A DNA stretch of 64,000 nt from Sulfurimonas sp. (GTDB lineage: Bacteria > Campylobacterota > Campylobacteria > Campylobacterales > Sulfurimonadaceae): the NCBI RefSeq assembly GCF_028714975.1, contig NZ_JAQTLH010000010.1, positions 1-64,000 of the forward strand, in the 5' to 3' direction. Position 1 is the first letter of the stretch; every line of letters begins with the position of its first letter. The translations under genes were made by a program, and so were the position numbers. Below the pieces are notes generated by a model. That model was not told the origin of the DNA, ran no database searches, and saw nothing but the letters and a program-made list of their open reading frames with translations. Of the stretch, positions 36,908 through 45,810 are shown piece by piece.

Positions 36908-39411
36908 GCTATATCTTTTGCATAGTTTTGAATTTTTTGCGTATAACTCTCTAGTAAAGCCACACCGTTCTCCTCGCTGCTTGCTTGTATGTATAGATTT
37001 AGGTGATCATTGTATTGATCAGGAATCATCAATATCCAATCCGTCTCATTTTCCCAAATCTTTACGCCGTCTTGGTTGGATGATTTTTTGCCCTTCGCAT
37101 CTTTTAGAAATTTTCTCATTATTTTGCCTTTTAAAGCCTGCGTGCAATCAATCTTCTCTTGTGCATAGTAAAAACTCTCAATCATTTTTGATATCTCTGA
37201 GAGTTTTAGGTGGCTGCAGCTAAGCATCTCCATAATCTTTAAACTTGCATAAATAGCATCTCTTGAGACGCCAAACTCCGTAAAAGCAAAGTTACCGTCA
37301 ACCGTTGCGACCAAAGAGTACTCTCTCATTTGTGCAGCTTTAAAATTGGCATACTTTCCTCTTTGAATGTCAAGATTTTCAAAACGGATAATATCAGGCG
37401 CCCAAGTAGGTAAAAAGACTCTTTTTTTCTCATCATTTGAGTACATATTAAGCAGATGTAAAACTACCAATAAGCCCTTTACCATATCTAAAACTTCGCC
37501 CTCATCGGTTACAAAACATATACTCTGCGCATTAGGGTATATCATCAATCCCATATTGTAGTTTAGGCTTGATACGATTTTTGAGATATTATCATCTGAG
37601 CGTTTTTTTAAAGCGATAAAATTTGATAGTTTATGCTCATCATAGTAAGCATTTAGCACGATATTTTCGACACCGATATCATTTAAAATATTTGGAAAAA
37701 TATCTCCGGTTGAGCCGTGCATCAAATCAACCGCAACTTTAAATGTACCGCACTTTATAATATTTTGATTTATTTTGCTCTCTATCGCAGATTTGTAGTT
37801 ATTGCACTCTTTAAAGTGCATAGTCTCTTTAATCTCTCCGATTTGTGAAAAATCAACCCTTCTAAATTTTTCCGTAAAAAATGCTTTTTCGATGTTTTTG
37901 GCACTGCTTGAGTCGATACGGATAGATTCTTCGTTAAAAAGAGTAATTTCGGAGTTTGCGGGATTGAAAATATCCTGTTTAAAGTGCGCACCGCCGGCTA
38001 ATTTAGGATTATTTGCAAGCGTGTATCGCAAAACGGACGGCGGCGTGCTTTTTAAATCCAAAACATCAATTCCTGCAGATAAAAGACCTCCTAAAAAAGC
38101 TCTTTTTAACATTCTTGAGCTTTTGTTATAATCCCTTCCTACTACTATTTTCACTCCAATGGGAAGCTGCGCAGCAAAAGCTTCGGCTAATTTTGTAGCC
38201 ATTTCGCATGAGAGTTCGACATTGCTTTTGCCGGATACTGTCCCGTTTTCAAAGATGGAGTTTTTATATCTGCTTCCCCAGACAAGATTGTGGCTGACGA
38301 TTGAAGCTGCTTCTATCTTTTTGTCAGGCCAAATAGTTACATCCTGCTCAAAAGAGGCAAGTTCCCCCACTTCGCAACCCTCGGCAAGAATTAGTCCTGC
38401 TTTTGCGGTTACATTTTTATCGATTATATTGTTGCTGCATATAACGGCATTGTCAAGTTTTACACTGCTTTTTATTTTTACATTTTCCCAAATAACGCTA
38501 TTTGAGATACAGCAGCCGCTGCCTATGGTTACATCATCCCCGATTACCACATTGTTTAGTTTAACGCCGTCTTTTATTTTTACATTTTTGCCAAGTACGA
38601 CGGTTCCCAAAATTTTGATAGTAGAGCTTAGATTATACTCCTCATCGCTGTACAAAGTGCCGTCTGCATAATTTTTTATTATGCCCTCAAGCTTAAAATT
38701 TACTCTTGAGTTTAAAATATCATCATATACTTCGCGGTAACTCTCGGGATTTCCGACATCTCTCCAATACCCCTCCAAGTTATATCCCATCAAATCAACA
38801 CCTCTGCTCATCAGCAAAGGAAAGAGATTTTTGGCAAAATCGAAATTCTCCCCTTTTGGAATATAGTTTAATATTTCAGGCTCGATTATATATATACCGG
38901 TGTTGATGGTATCGCTAAAAACCTCCCCCCAGCTCGGTTTTTCTAAAAATTTCTCTATGATATTATCTTCATTGGCTATCACTACGCCAAATTGAAGCGG
39001 ATTTTCGACGGATGTTAGACCGATAGAGAGTTTTGCACCTTTTTGCTTATGAAACTCAAATATTTTTTCAAAATCAAAATCAGTAACTAAGTCACCGCTT
39101 ATAACTATAAAATTTTCATCTCTGATATACTCGGCAGCAAGTTTTACGGCTCCGGCAGTTCCGTAATCGTCATCAGGAACAACATAAGTTATTTTTATGC
39201 CTAAATCGCTGCCGTCACCGAAATAATTTTGAATAATCTCAGGTTTAAAATAGAGTAAAACTATAAACTCAGAGATACCCAAATCTCTTAACATCATCAT
39301 CGTATGTTGCATCATAGGTCTGTTTACTATCGGTAACATAGGTTTTGGTCTTGAATGTGTCAAAGGTTGGATTCTTGTCCCAAATCCGCCCGCCATAACT
39401 ACAGCTTTCAT
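36904..39411 (-). CDS. Sugar nucleotidyltransferase fused to a mutase-like domain
   Basis: 835 residues. N-terminal Rossmann nucleotidyltransferase (VVMAGGFGTRIQPLTHSRPKP, then VISGDLVTDFDF and the NTGIYIIEPEIL loop), a left-handed beta-helix region near 250-370 with hexapeptide-like repeats, then a phosphohexomutase-like domain from about 385 to 835. In that domain the phosphoserine loop (normally SHNP) reads HFKQDIFNPAN and the magnesium loop (normally DGDxDR) reads YPNAQSICFVTDEG, so mutase activity looks lost. Database labels would say mannose-1-phosphate guanylyltransferase/phosphomannomutase; given its place it may supply NDP-glucose or sense sugar phosphates. Confidence 0.85.
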   Translation of the reverse strand: MKAVVMAGGFGTRIQPLTHSRPKPMLPIVNRPMMQHTMMMLRDLGISEFIVLLYFKPEIIQNYFGDGSDLGIKITYVVPDDDYGTAGAVKLAAEYIRDENFIVISGDLVTDFDFEKIFEFHKQKGAKLSIGLTSVENPLQFGVVIANEDNIIEKFLEKPSWGEVFSDTINTGIYIIEPEILNYIPKGENFDFAKNLFPLLMSRGVDLMGYNLEGYWRDVGNPESYREVYDDILNSRVNFKLEGIIKNYADGTLYSDEEYNLSSTIKILGTVVLGKNVKIKDGVKLNNVVIGDDVTIGSGCCISNSVIWENVKIKSSVKLDNAVICSNNIIDKNVTAKAGLILAEGCEVGELASFEQDVTIWPDKKIEAASIVSHNLVWGSRYKNSIFENGTVSGKSNVELSCEMATKLAEAFAAQLPIGVKIVVGRDYNKSSRMLKRAFLGGLLSAGIDVLDLKSTPPSVLRYTLANNPKLAGGAHFKQDIFNPANSEITLFNEESIRIDSSSAKNIEKAFFTEKFRRVDFSQIGEIKETMHFKECNNYKSAIESKINQNIIKCGTFKVAVDLMHGSTGDIFPNILNDIGVENIVLNAYYDEHKLSNFIALKKRSDDNISKIVSSLNYNMGLMIYPNAQSICFVTDEGEVLDMVKGLLVVLHLLNMYSNDEKKRVFLPTWAPDIIRFENLDIQRGKYANFKAAQMREYSLVATVDGNFAFTEFGVSRDAIYASLKIMEMLSCSHLKLSEISKMIESFYYAQEKIDCTQALKGKIMRKFLKDAKGKKSSNQDGVKIWENETDWILMIPDQYNDHLNLYIQASSEENGVALLESYTQKIQNYAKDIA

Positions 39412-39488
39412 AACTACCTCTTATAGAAATTTTTCTAATCGCGCGTTAATTCTAGTATTATATCGTTAAATTAATGTTAAAAGTGCTG

Positions 39489-40448
39489 TTAATCAAGTAA
39501 ATTTAGGGCATCAAGATAGTGCTTTGGAAGTTGATATTTATTTGAGACGACATCTTCTATCTCCATCAAACCGAATTCGCCTTTTTTGTAAACCGCAATT
39601 TTATTTGAATTGTTATTGACAAGCAGGTGATCCACTGCGATAATCGTAAAATCAAATGCCATAAGTCTATCATATACCGTCGGGTTTCCGCCTCTTTGGA
39701 TATGCCCGAGTATGCTTACCCTTGTTTCCATGCCTATATCATCTTGAAGCCAATTAAAAACTTCGGTTGTTTTCTTGCTACCCTCGGCAACAATGGCTAA
39801 GATGTAGTTTCTGCCGTTTTTCACTTCATCTTTCAATCTTTTGGTTAGTTCTTTTGGCTCAAAGGCAACTTCAGGCACGACGCAAACTTCCGCACCGCTT
39901 ATCATAGAAGATACGATAGCCAAATATCCGCAATCCCTACCCATTACTTCAACCAAAAAAGCACGGCTAAATGAGGATGCCGTATCTCGAATCTTATCAA
40001 GCGCATCTCGTATAACATTAAGAGCGGTATCCACGCCTAAGCAATAATCCGTTCCATAAATATCATTATCTATAGTTGAGGGAATTCCGACAAAATTAAG
40101 TTCAAACTCGGAGCTAAATATTTGCATCGCCCTAAAAGAGCCGTCCCCTCCAAGCACGACAAGCTTTGTTATGCCAAACTCTTTGAGATTATAGTATGCC
40201 TGCATCCTGTAGCTATGTTCAAAAAATCTCTTGGACCTAGAAGAACGGATAATAGTTCCTCCATCATGAAGTATCCCTGACACATCCGAATGAGTCGCTT
40301 TTTTTATTTTTTTATCTATCAAACCCTCTAATCCATCATAAATCAGATAAGGAGTAGAGCCTTTTTTATAAACATAATCTACAAACTTTTTTATAGCCGG
40401 ATTCATACCTGGTGCATCGCCGCCTGAACACATAATTGCAAATGACAT
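39489..40448 (-). CDS. pfkA: 6-phosphofructokinase
   Basis: 319 residues. CSGGDAPGMNPAI, the ATP-type LVVLGGDGSFRAM (Gly rather than Asp after GGD, pointing to ATP instead of pyrophosphate), the catalytic PSTIDNDIYGTD loop, VEVMGRDCGYLAI and GHIQRGGNPTVYDR are all present. It commits fructose-6-phosphate to glycolysis. Many Campylobacterota (for example Campylobacter) lack this enzyme; its presence next to glycogen phosphorylase points to glycolytic use of stored glucan. Confidence 0.94.
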   Translation of the reverse strand: MSFAIMCSGGDAPGMNPAIKKFVDYVYKKGSTPYLIYDGLEGLIDKKIKKATHSDVSGILHDGGTIIRSSRSKRFFEHSYRMQAYYNLKEFGITKLVVLGGDGSFRAMQIFSSEFELNFVGIPSTIDNDIYGTDYCLGVDTALNVIRDALDKIRDTASSFSRAFLVEVMGRDCGYLAIVSSMISGAEVCVVPEVAFEPKELTKRLKDEVKNGRNYILAIVAEGSKKTTEVFNWLQDDIGMETRVSILGHIQRGGNPTVYDRLMAFDFTIIAVDHLLVNNNSNKIAVYKKGEFGLMEIEDVVSNKYQLPKHYLDALNLLD

Positions 40449-40498
40449 AACCTAACTCCTTTTGGTGTAATACTATTTAATACAAACTAAGTAATTTC

Positions 40499-42142
40499 CT
40501 AACGGTTAAACATTCTCTCATAATACTCCATCGCCAAGCGACCTGAATCAAACTCAACCTCTACATCGTTCATAGCGCTCTTCATAATAGCTACCCACTC
40601 TTTTGGTTTGTCGTAATAGGTAGGAATAATGGTATTTTCCAAAATATCCATCATATTTTTATTATCAATCCTATCTTGTTCTGCAGTAGGCAATCTATAA
40701 TCAAGCGGAGGAATGGTAAAAGCATTTTTACCGTTTTTTGCAAATTCAGGATTCCAGCCGTCATCTATGGAAAAATGGATTGAGCCGTTCATACTTGCAG
40801 TCATTCCGCTTGTTCCGCTTGCTTCGCGAGTAATTCTAGGAGTATTTAGCCAAACATCGCTTCCCTGTTTTAGAAGTTTTGAGAGAGTGAGTTCATATCC
40901 TATAAGAACTGCTATATTTTTAAATCTATGACTTAACTGTATCAGTTCATTAAACATCTCGATGGCTCCGTAATCTGCAGGATACGGTTTTCCCGCCCAT
41001 ATAACCTGAACCGGTTTTTGAGTATCGGTTATTAGTTTTACAAATCTATCATAGTCATATTTAAGCAGACCGGGTCTTTTGTACTCCGCAAATCTTCTTG
41101 CCCAAACGATTGTTAAAACTTCAGGATCAAACATCTTTCCCGTTTGATTTGCAACAACATGAAAAAGTATCTTCTTTAGGTGCTTTTTTCTTGACAAAAG
41201 TTCATAATCCTCATGCTCGTCAAGTGCGCGAATAAGAGTTTTATCCGTCCAATACTTCTTGTTTTGAGCATTTGTAATAGAGATGATTTCGCACCTGCCT
41301 TCAACACCCGCCCACATCTCGTTTGCAATCATTCCATGTATTTTTGATACTGCATTTGCTATTTTTGCACTTCTTAGGGCACCTACCGTAAGGCTGAAAT
41401 TATCACTGTTTTCATAGCCGCTTATAGCTCTTGCTTGTGTCAAATCCAAACTGCCGAAAAATCCCATCTCATGCAAAAAATTTATATTGTGTATCTCATT
41501 TCCTGCGGCTTCGGGTGTATGCGTCGTAAAGACGACATGTTTTTTTACTTCATTCATATCTTTAAATCTATCGTAAAGTTCATAAACAAGAGGAAGTGCA
41601 TGTCCTTCATTCATGTGGTAGATATCTATTTTATGATTGATGGCTTGGAGCATCTTCGCTCCGCCGATGCCTAAGACTATCTCTTGAGCTACCCTTGTTC
41701 TTTCGTTTGAGTCATAGAGTTTATGCGTAATTGTTCGAGAGAGGTAGTCATTCTCATCAGTATCGGTCGAGAGCAAAATCATCGGAGCAGTGCCAAAAAT
41801 ATCGCTGCGAATTAAAAAGCCTTTTACCACTACATTTACATTATTGATTTTCACCGTAACTTTTATATCTAGTTCTTCTAAAAAGTAATAGACTTTTCTT
41901 GTGTAGTGCGGTTTTAGCGTTCTATCTTCGTTGCGTGATTGGTCATAATAGCCAAAACTCCATAAAAGCCCGACTCCGATCACATTTTGTTTGAGATCAT
42001 ATACGCTTCTCATATGTGAACCGGCTAAAAAACCGAGTCCTCCCGAGTATATTTTAAGCGACTGATCTATTGCAAACTCCATCGAAAAGTAGGCAACACT
42101 TTTTGTAAATTTCTCACTTATATCGTACGAAAACAGATTCAT
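40499..42142 (-). CDS. glgP: Alpha-glucan phosphorylase (short GT35 type)
   Basis: 547 residues, clearly shorter than the 800-residue E. coli form, as in the compact bacterial/archaeal group. It has VAYFSMEFAIDQSLKIYSGGLG, YHMNEGHALPLVYEL, VFTTHTPEAAGNEI, a FAEYKRPGLL segment, and the glucose/phosphate site TREASGTSGMTASMNGS. It releases glucose-1-phosphate from glycogen. It is followed by pfkA, with a gap of about 50 bases. Confidence 0.92.
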   Translation of the reverse strand: MNLFSYDISEKFTKSVAYFSMEFAIDQSLKIYSGGLGFLAGSHMRSVYDLKQNVIGVGLLWSFGYYDQSRNEDRTLKPHYTRKVYYFLEELDIKVTVKINNVNVVVKGFLIRSDIFGTAPMILLSTDTDENDYLSRTITHKLYDSNERTRVAQEIVLGIGGAKMLQAINHKIDIYHMNEGHALPLVYELYDRFKDMNEVKKHVVFTTHTPEAAGNEIHNINFLHEMGFFGSLDLTQARAISGYENSDNFSLTVGALRSAKIANAVSKIHGMIANEMWAGVEGRCEIISITNAQNKKYWTDKTLIRALDEHEDYELLSRKKHLKKILFHVVANQTGKMFDPEVLTIVWARRFAEYKRPGLLKYDYDRFVKLITDTQKPVQVIWAGKPYPADYGAIEMFNELIQLSHRFKNIAVLIGYELTLSKLLKQGSDVWLNTPRITREASGTSGMTASMNGSIHFSIDDGWNPEFAKNGKNAFTIPPLDYRLPTAEQDRIDNKNMMDILENTIIPTYYDKPKEWVAIMKSAMNDVEVEFDSGRLAMEYYERMFNR

Positions 42143-42189
42143 CTTTTTCCTTATACTTATTTTTATAGATTGCTACAAAGTTATTCTGC

Positions 42190-42276
42190 ATAACCCTATT
42201 TTTAGATTGCTTCGTCGTTCCTCCTCGCAATGACGATCTGACAGTTATTGCGAGCAAAGCGAAGTAATCTAGGTTA
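42190..42276. repeat. REP-like palindromic repeat, copy B
   Basis: An 87-base imperfect palindrome between gap and glgP: ATAACC...AGATTGCTTCG...CTCGCAATGAC, then GTTATTGCGAG...CGAAGTAATCT...GGTTAT. Outer, middle and inner arms all pair. It shares AGATTGC, CTCGCAATGAC and the terminal arm with the copy at 19790. It may form a strong RNA hairpin between the two genes. Confidence 0.75.
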
Positions 42277-42290
42277 TACAAAAAACTCTA

Positions 42291-43286
42291 CTACCTATTA
42301 CCTACAAATACGCACATATCAACCAAGCGGCTGCTGTATCCCCACTCGTTATCATACCATGCCAAAACTTTTACGCATCGCTTATCTACAACGCTTGTCA
42401 TATCAGGGATGTAAGTTGAACTGTAAGTAGAGCCTATAAAATCGCTTGAAACTCTCTTCTCGTTATCTACCTCTAAAAGCCCTTTAAATGATCCTTTGGA
42501 AGCTTTTGTAAACGCCTCGTTAATCTCATCTTTTGTTACATCTCTGTTTAAGTTTAGAGTCAAATCCACAACCGAAACATCAGGAGTCGGAACACGCATC
42601 GCATAACCGTTGAGCTTGCCTTGAAGTTGCGGCATAACTAAACCTATGGCTTTTGCCGCACCGGTCGTAGTAGGAATCATATTTATTGCTGCTGCGCGCG
42701 CACGACGCATATCGGAGCTATGTTTTACATCTAAAATATTTTGGTCGTTCGTATAAGAGTGGATAGTCGTCATAAGACCGTTTTGGATTCCAAATGCATC
42801 GTCTAAAACTTTACAAAGTGGCGCAAGAGCGTTTGTCGTACAGCTTGCATTTGAGATAATCACCTCACCTTTGTAGCTGTCCGTGTTGATATTTAAAACA
42901 TAAGTAGGAGTGTCATCTTTTGCAGGTGCGCTCATGACAACTTTTTTTACGCCGTTTTTGAGATATTTTTGCGCCTTTTGCGTTGTTAAAAATGCACCAG
43001 TACACTCAATGACAAGCTCTGCACCGACGGAACCGAAATCCAACTCATCAAGAGAACGGGTAGCAAAAAGTGCTACTTTTTTACCGCCGATTTCTATAGT
43101 TTTATCATCTATTATCTTTGCATCTATGCCTTTATGCACGCTGTCAAATTTAAAAAGATACTCAAGCATCTCCGGAGTCGCCGTCGTGTTAATCGCCACC
43201 AGCTCGATATCGTCTCTTGAAGCGATTATCTTCGCTACTATCATACCTATTCTACCCGTCCCGTTTATCGCCGCTTTTACTGCCAT
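42291..43286 (-). CDS. gap: Glyceraldehyde-3-phosphate dehydrogenase
   Basis: 331 residues. KAAINGTGRIGMIVAKII, the catalytic cysteine in SNASCTTNALAPL, DQNILDVKHSSDMRRARAAA, and WYDNEWGYSSRLVD are typical. The cofactor loop reads AINTTATPEMLEYL rather than the NDL/NDP form of strict NAD enzymes, so cofactor choice cannot be read with certainty. It is the first gene of the minus-strand glucan/glycolysis cluster. Confidence 0.95.
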   Translation of the reverse strand: MAVKAAINGTGRIGMIVAKIIASRDDIELVAINTTATPEMLEYLFKFDSVHKGIDAKIIDDKTIEIGGKKVALFATRSLDELDFGSVGAELVIECTGAFLTTQKAQKYLKNGVKKVVMSAPAKDDTPTYVLNINTDSYKGEVIISNASCTTNALAPLCKVLDDAFGIQNGLMTTIHSYTNDQNILDVKHSSDMRRARAAAINMIPTTTGAAKAIGLVMPQLQGKLNGYAMRVPTPDVSVVDLTLNLNRDVTKDEINEAFTKASKGSFKGLLEVDNEKRVSSDFIGSTYSSTYIPDMTSVVDKRCVKVLAWYDNEWGYSSRLVDMCVFVGNR

Positions 43287-43400
43287 TGATTACTCCTTTT
43301 TTCTTAACTTCATTATGAGTGCATAATAACATAATGTAGCAAAATTTTATTTCAAAATATCATAAAAGAGAACCTTTAAAGTCAAAAATAAAAAATTTGG

Positions 43401-43406
43401 TATAAT
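43401..43406 (+). promoter_or_regulatory. -10 box for the RNase H-like gene
   Basis: TTTGGTATAATCACC holds a perfect TATAAT 65 bases before the ATG at 43471, in the divergent gap with gap. The leader contains AAAGGAA about 13 bases before the start. Confidence 0.5.
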
Positions 43407-43470
43407 CACCGCATACATAGAGTTGCTATGGCGATGCTAGTCTGAAAATCAAAGGAAAAAACACCTTAAT

Positions 43471-43965
43471 ATGTATGTCGATATAAAAAAACCTACGCTC
43501 TTTTTATTTACGGATGCAAGCGTAAATCCGCAGACAAATATCGGTTACGGGGCTTATCTGCTCTTAGGCGAGTATGAGTTGGAAGCACCTCTTTCTAAGC
43601 ATAAGATTAAAGTCAAAAGATTTGAAAATACAAACTCGTCCAAACTAGAGCTTGAAGCTTTTTTGTGGGCGCTAAGTATGGTACCGACAAAAAATTCTAA
43701 AATCGTAGTTTATACTGATTGCCAAAACATAATGACTTTAAAAGATAGGCAAGCGCGAATAAAAGAGAACAACTATATGACTAAAAAAAACGCTCTTATA
43801 AGAAATTATGAACTATATAAAAAATTTTATGAGATGACGGATCTTTATGATTGTGATTTTATCAAGGTAAAGGGTCATAAAAAAACCGAAGATAAAGATA
43901 TAGTAGACATTTTTTTTACTCTTGTCGACAAAGCATCAAGAGAGGCTTTAAGAGAAAATAAATAA
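43471..43965 (+). CDS. RNase H-like domain protein
   Basis: 164 residues with an RNase H fold. The four acidic residues can be placed: Asp in LFLFTDASVNPQTNIGYGAY, Glu in SSKLELEAFLWAL, Asp in VVYTDCQNIM, and Asp in LVDKASREAL; a KVKGHKKTED loop matches the basic/histidine loop of RNase HI. It may be an RNA-DNA hybrid nuclease beside the usual rnhA. It is a single gene with its own promoter. Confidence 0.8.
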   Translation: MYVDIKKPTLFLFTDASVNPQTNIGYGAYLLLGEYELEAPLSKHKIKVKRFENTNSSKLELEAFLWALSMVPTKNSKIVVYTDCQNIMTLKDRQARIKENNYMTKKNALIRNYELYKKFYEMTDLYDCDFIKVKGHKKTEDKDIVDIFFTLVDKASREALRENK

Positions 43966-44109
43966 CCTTAAAATATAGCTTTAGTTTGTTCGATGTGCGA
44001 ATTTTTAAGAAGTATAAAAAAATTAAATCTTTGTTTTAGTAAAATAGTGTACAATTAGTCAAGCAAATACTATAAAAATAGTAAAATTACAAAAAAAGAA
44101 GAGGGCTCC

Positions 44110-44883
44110 GTGGATTTAACAGTTGTTTTAGGAATACTAGGAGCGATAGCCTCTATTTCTATCGGTGACTTAATGGAGGGCGGAAACCCCGTTCATGTCG
44201 TCCATATTACCTCACTAATCATTATTATGCCGACTACTCTCTTAGCATCAATGGTAAGTACCGATCCTGAGTATATCAGCGGCGCATTTAAAAGTGTCGG
44301 TATGATTTTTAAAAAATCTCCCGTTGATCTTCACGCCCGAATCAAACAAATTGTAGAACTATCTTCGCTAGCCAGAAAAAATGGCATACTCTCGCTTGAG
44401 AAGGAAATTTCACAATTAGACAGCCCATTTTTAAAGCAGGGCTTAAGCATGGCAGTTGACGGGAACGAGATAGATGCTATTGTTGAGAGTTTAGAGTTAA
44501 CGATTGAAGAGACGGAACATTACTATCACGGATGCGCGCACTACTGGATTTTAGCAGGGGAAACATCTCCCGTTCTCGGTCTTGTCGGAGCGGTTTTGGG
44601 GCTTATTTTGGCACTTCAAAAACTTGACAATCCAGCAGAAATGGCAAAAGGTATTGCAGGGGCATTTACGGCTACCGTTACCGGAATTTTTAGTGCGTAT
44701 GTTTTATTTGGTCCTATGGGAGCAAAGCTAAAAGCAAAAGCTCATCACATAGTAAAAGAGCAAAAACTGATGTTAGAGGGGATAATCGGAATTGCTAACG
44801 GCGACAATCCTCGTTCCCTTGAAGCTAAGCTGCTTAATTTCCTCTCTCCTGCGGAAGACAAGCATAGTCAATTTAGCAAATGA
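44110..44883 (+). CDS. motA: Flagellar motor stator protein MotA
   Basis: 257 residues. Proton channel subunit of the stator: four membrane helices (first VVLGILGAIASISIGDLMEGG, third LGLVGAVLGLILALQKL), the charged cytoplasmic loop between helices 2 and 3, and conserved ETSPVLGLVGAV. The start is a GTG with AAGAAGAGGG upstream. A possible TACAAT -10 box lies at 44050. It is followed by motB after 10 bases. Confidence 0.95.
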   Translation: MDLTVVLGILGAIASISIGDLMEGGNPVHVVHITSLIIIMPTTLLASMVSTDPEYISGAFKSVGMIFKKSPVDLHARIKQIVELSSLARKNGILSLEKEISQLDSPFLKQGLSMAVDGNEIDAIVESLELTIEETEHYYHGCAHYWILAGETSPVLGLVGAVLGLILALQKLDNPAEMAKGIAGAFTATVTGIFSAYVLFGPMGAKLKAKAHHIVKEQKLMLEGIIGIANGDNPRSLEAKLLNFLSPAEDKHSQFSK

Positions 44884-44893
44884 GTAGATAAAA

Positions 44894-45745
44894 ATGGGCA
44901 AAAAGCATAAATGTAAAAAAGTAGAATGTCCGCCGAGTGAAAAATGGGCGGTTCCGACAGCCGACTTTTTCAGCTTGCTCCTTGCACTTTTTATCGCACT
45001 TTACGCTATTGCATCTACAAATAAAGAAAAAATGAAAGCGGTAAAAGAGGAGTTTGTAAAAATCTATGATTTTGCCCCTGTTCCGGAAACTATGACTCCG
45101 GTTGTAAATATGGTAACTGAAAGCAAACCGACGCCTGAGTCAACAGCCAATCCGGCGGGGGCAGTTCCGGTTCAAGACGGAGGTTCACTTTTAGTTGATT
45201 CACCGCCGAGTGCAACAACTGCCAAAACAGTATCGGAAGTTGTTGAAAAAATTCAAAAAGAGTTAAAGAGTGCCTCATTAAATAACGGTCCGCTTGAACA
45301 GGCTATTGACGGAGTACTGCTTAAACTTCCGGCCTTTGTTCCTTTTAACGGTGCAAGCGCAAATATCAACAATCAAGAAATAGAGCTTTTTATCAGGCGC
45401 ATTGCTGACATCATAAACATACTTCCGCCGAATGTTGATATCTCTATAAGAGGTTATACTGATAATCAACCTTTACCAAAAGGTTCAGTATTTAAAGATA
45501 ACATTGAACTCTCTTACTATAGAGCTGATGCCGTGATGCGAGAATTGATTAAAGACGGTGTTTCTCCCGATAGGCTCTCTATTGCGGGATTTGGTGCCGC
45601 AAAACCTCTTGTTCAAAACGATACGGAAGAAAACCGCGCTAAAAATAGAAGAGTAGAATTTTTTATGTTTGTATCCAGCGGTACTCCTTTGGATAAAGCA
45701 AAACAAAAAAATATACTTGATGCTCTTAATGAGTTAAAAAAATAA
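44894..45745 (+). CDS. motB: Flagellar motor stator protein MotB
   Basis: 283 residues. One membrane helix with the proton-binding aspartate (VPTADFFSLLLALFIALYAI), a plug and linker region, and a C-terminal OmpA-like peptidoglycan-binding domain (ISIRGYTDNQPLPKGS, then LSIAGFGAAKPLVQNDTEENRAKNRRVEF). It anchors the MotA channel to the cell wall. Confidence 0.96.
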   Translation: MGKKHKCKKVECPPSEKWAVPTADFFSLLLALFIALYAIASTNKEKMKAVKEEFVKIYDFAPVPETMTPVVNMVTESKPTPESTANPAGAVPVQDGGSLLVDSPPSATTAKTVSEVVEKIQKELKSASLNNGPLEQAIDGVLLKLPAFVPFNGASANINNQEIELFIRRIADIINILPPNVDISIRGYTDNQPLPKGSVFKDNIELSYYRADAVMRELIKDGVSPDRLSIAGFGAAKPLVQNDTEENRAKNRRVEFFMFVSSGTPLDKAKQKNILDALNELKK

Positions 45746-45810
45746 AATATCGAGATACTAAGCAACCATTTGATATCATTTTACAATTTATATAAATAAA
45801 AAGGTCAATT

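Noticed and set aside
38159-38671. 170-codon plus-strand ORF inside the nucleotidyltransferase fusion
   Set aside because: Antisense shadow of a well supported gene; Ser/Phe/Leu-rich and no family resemblance.
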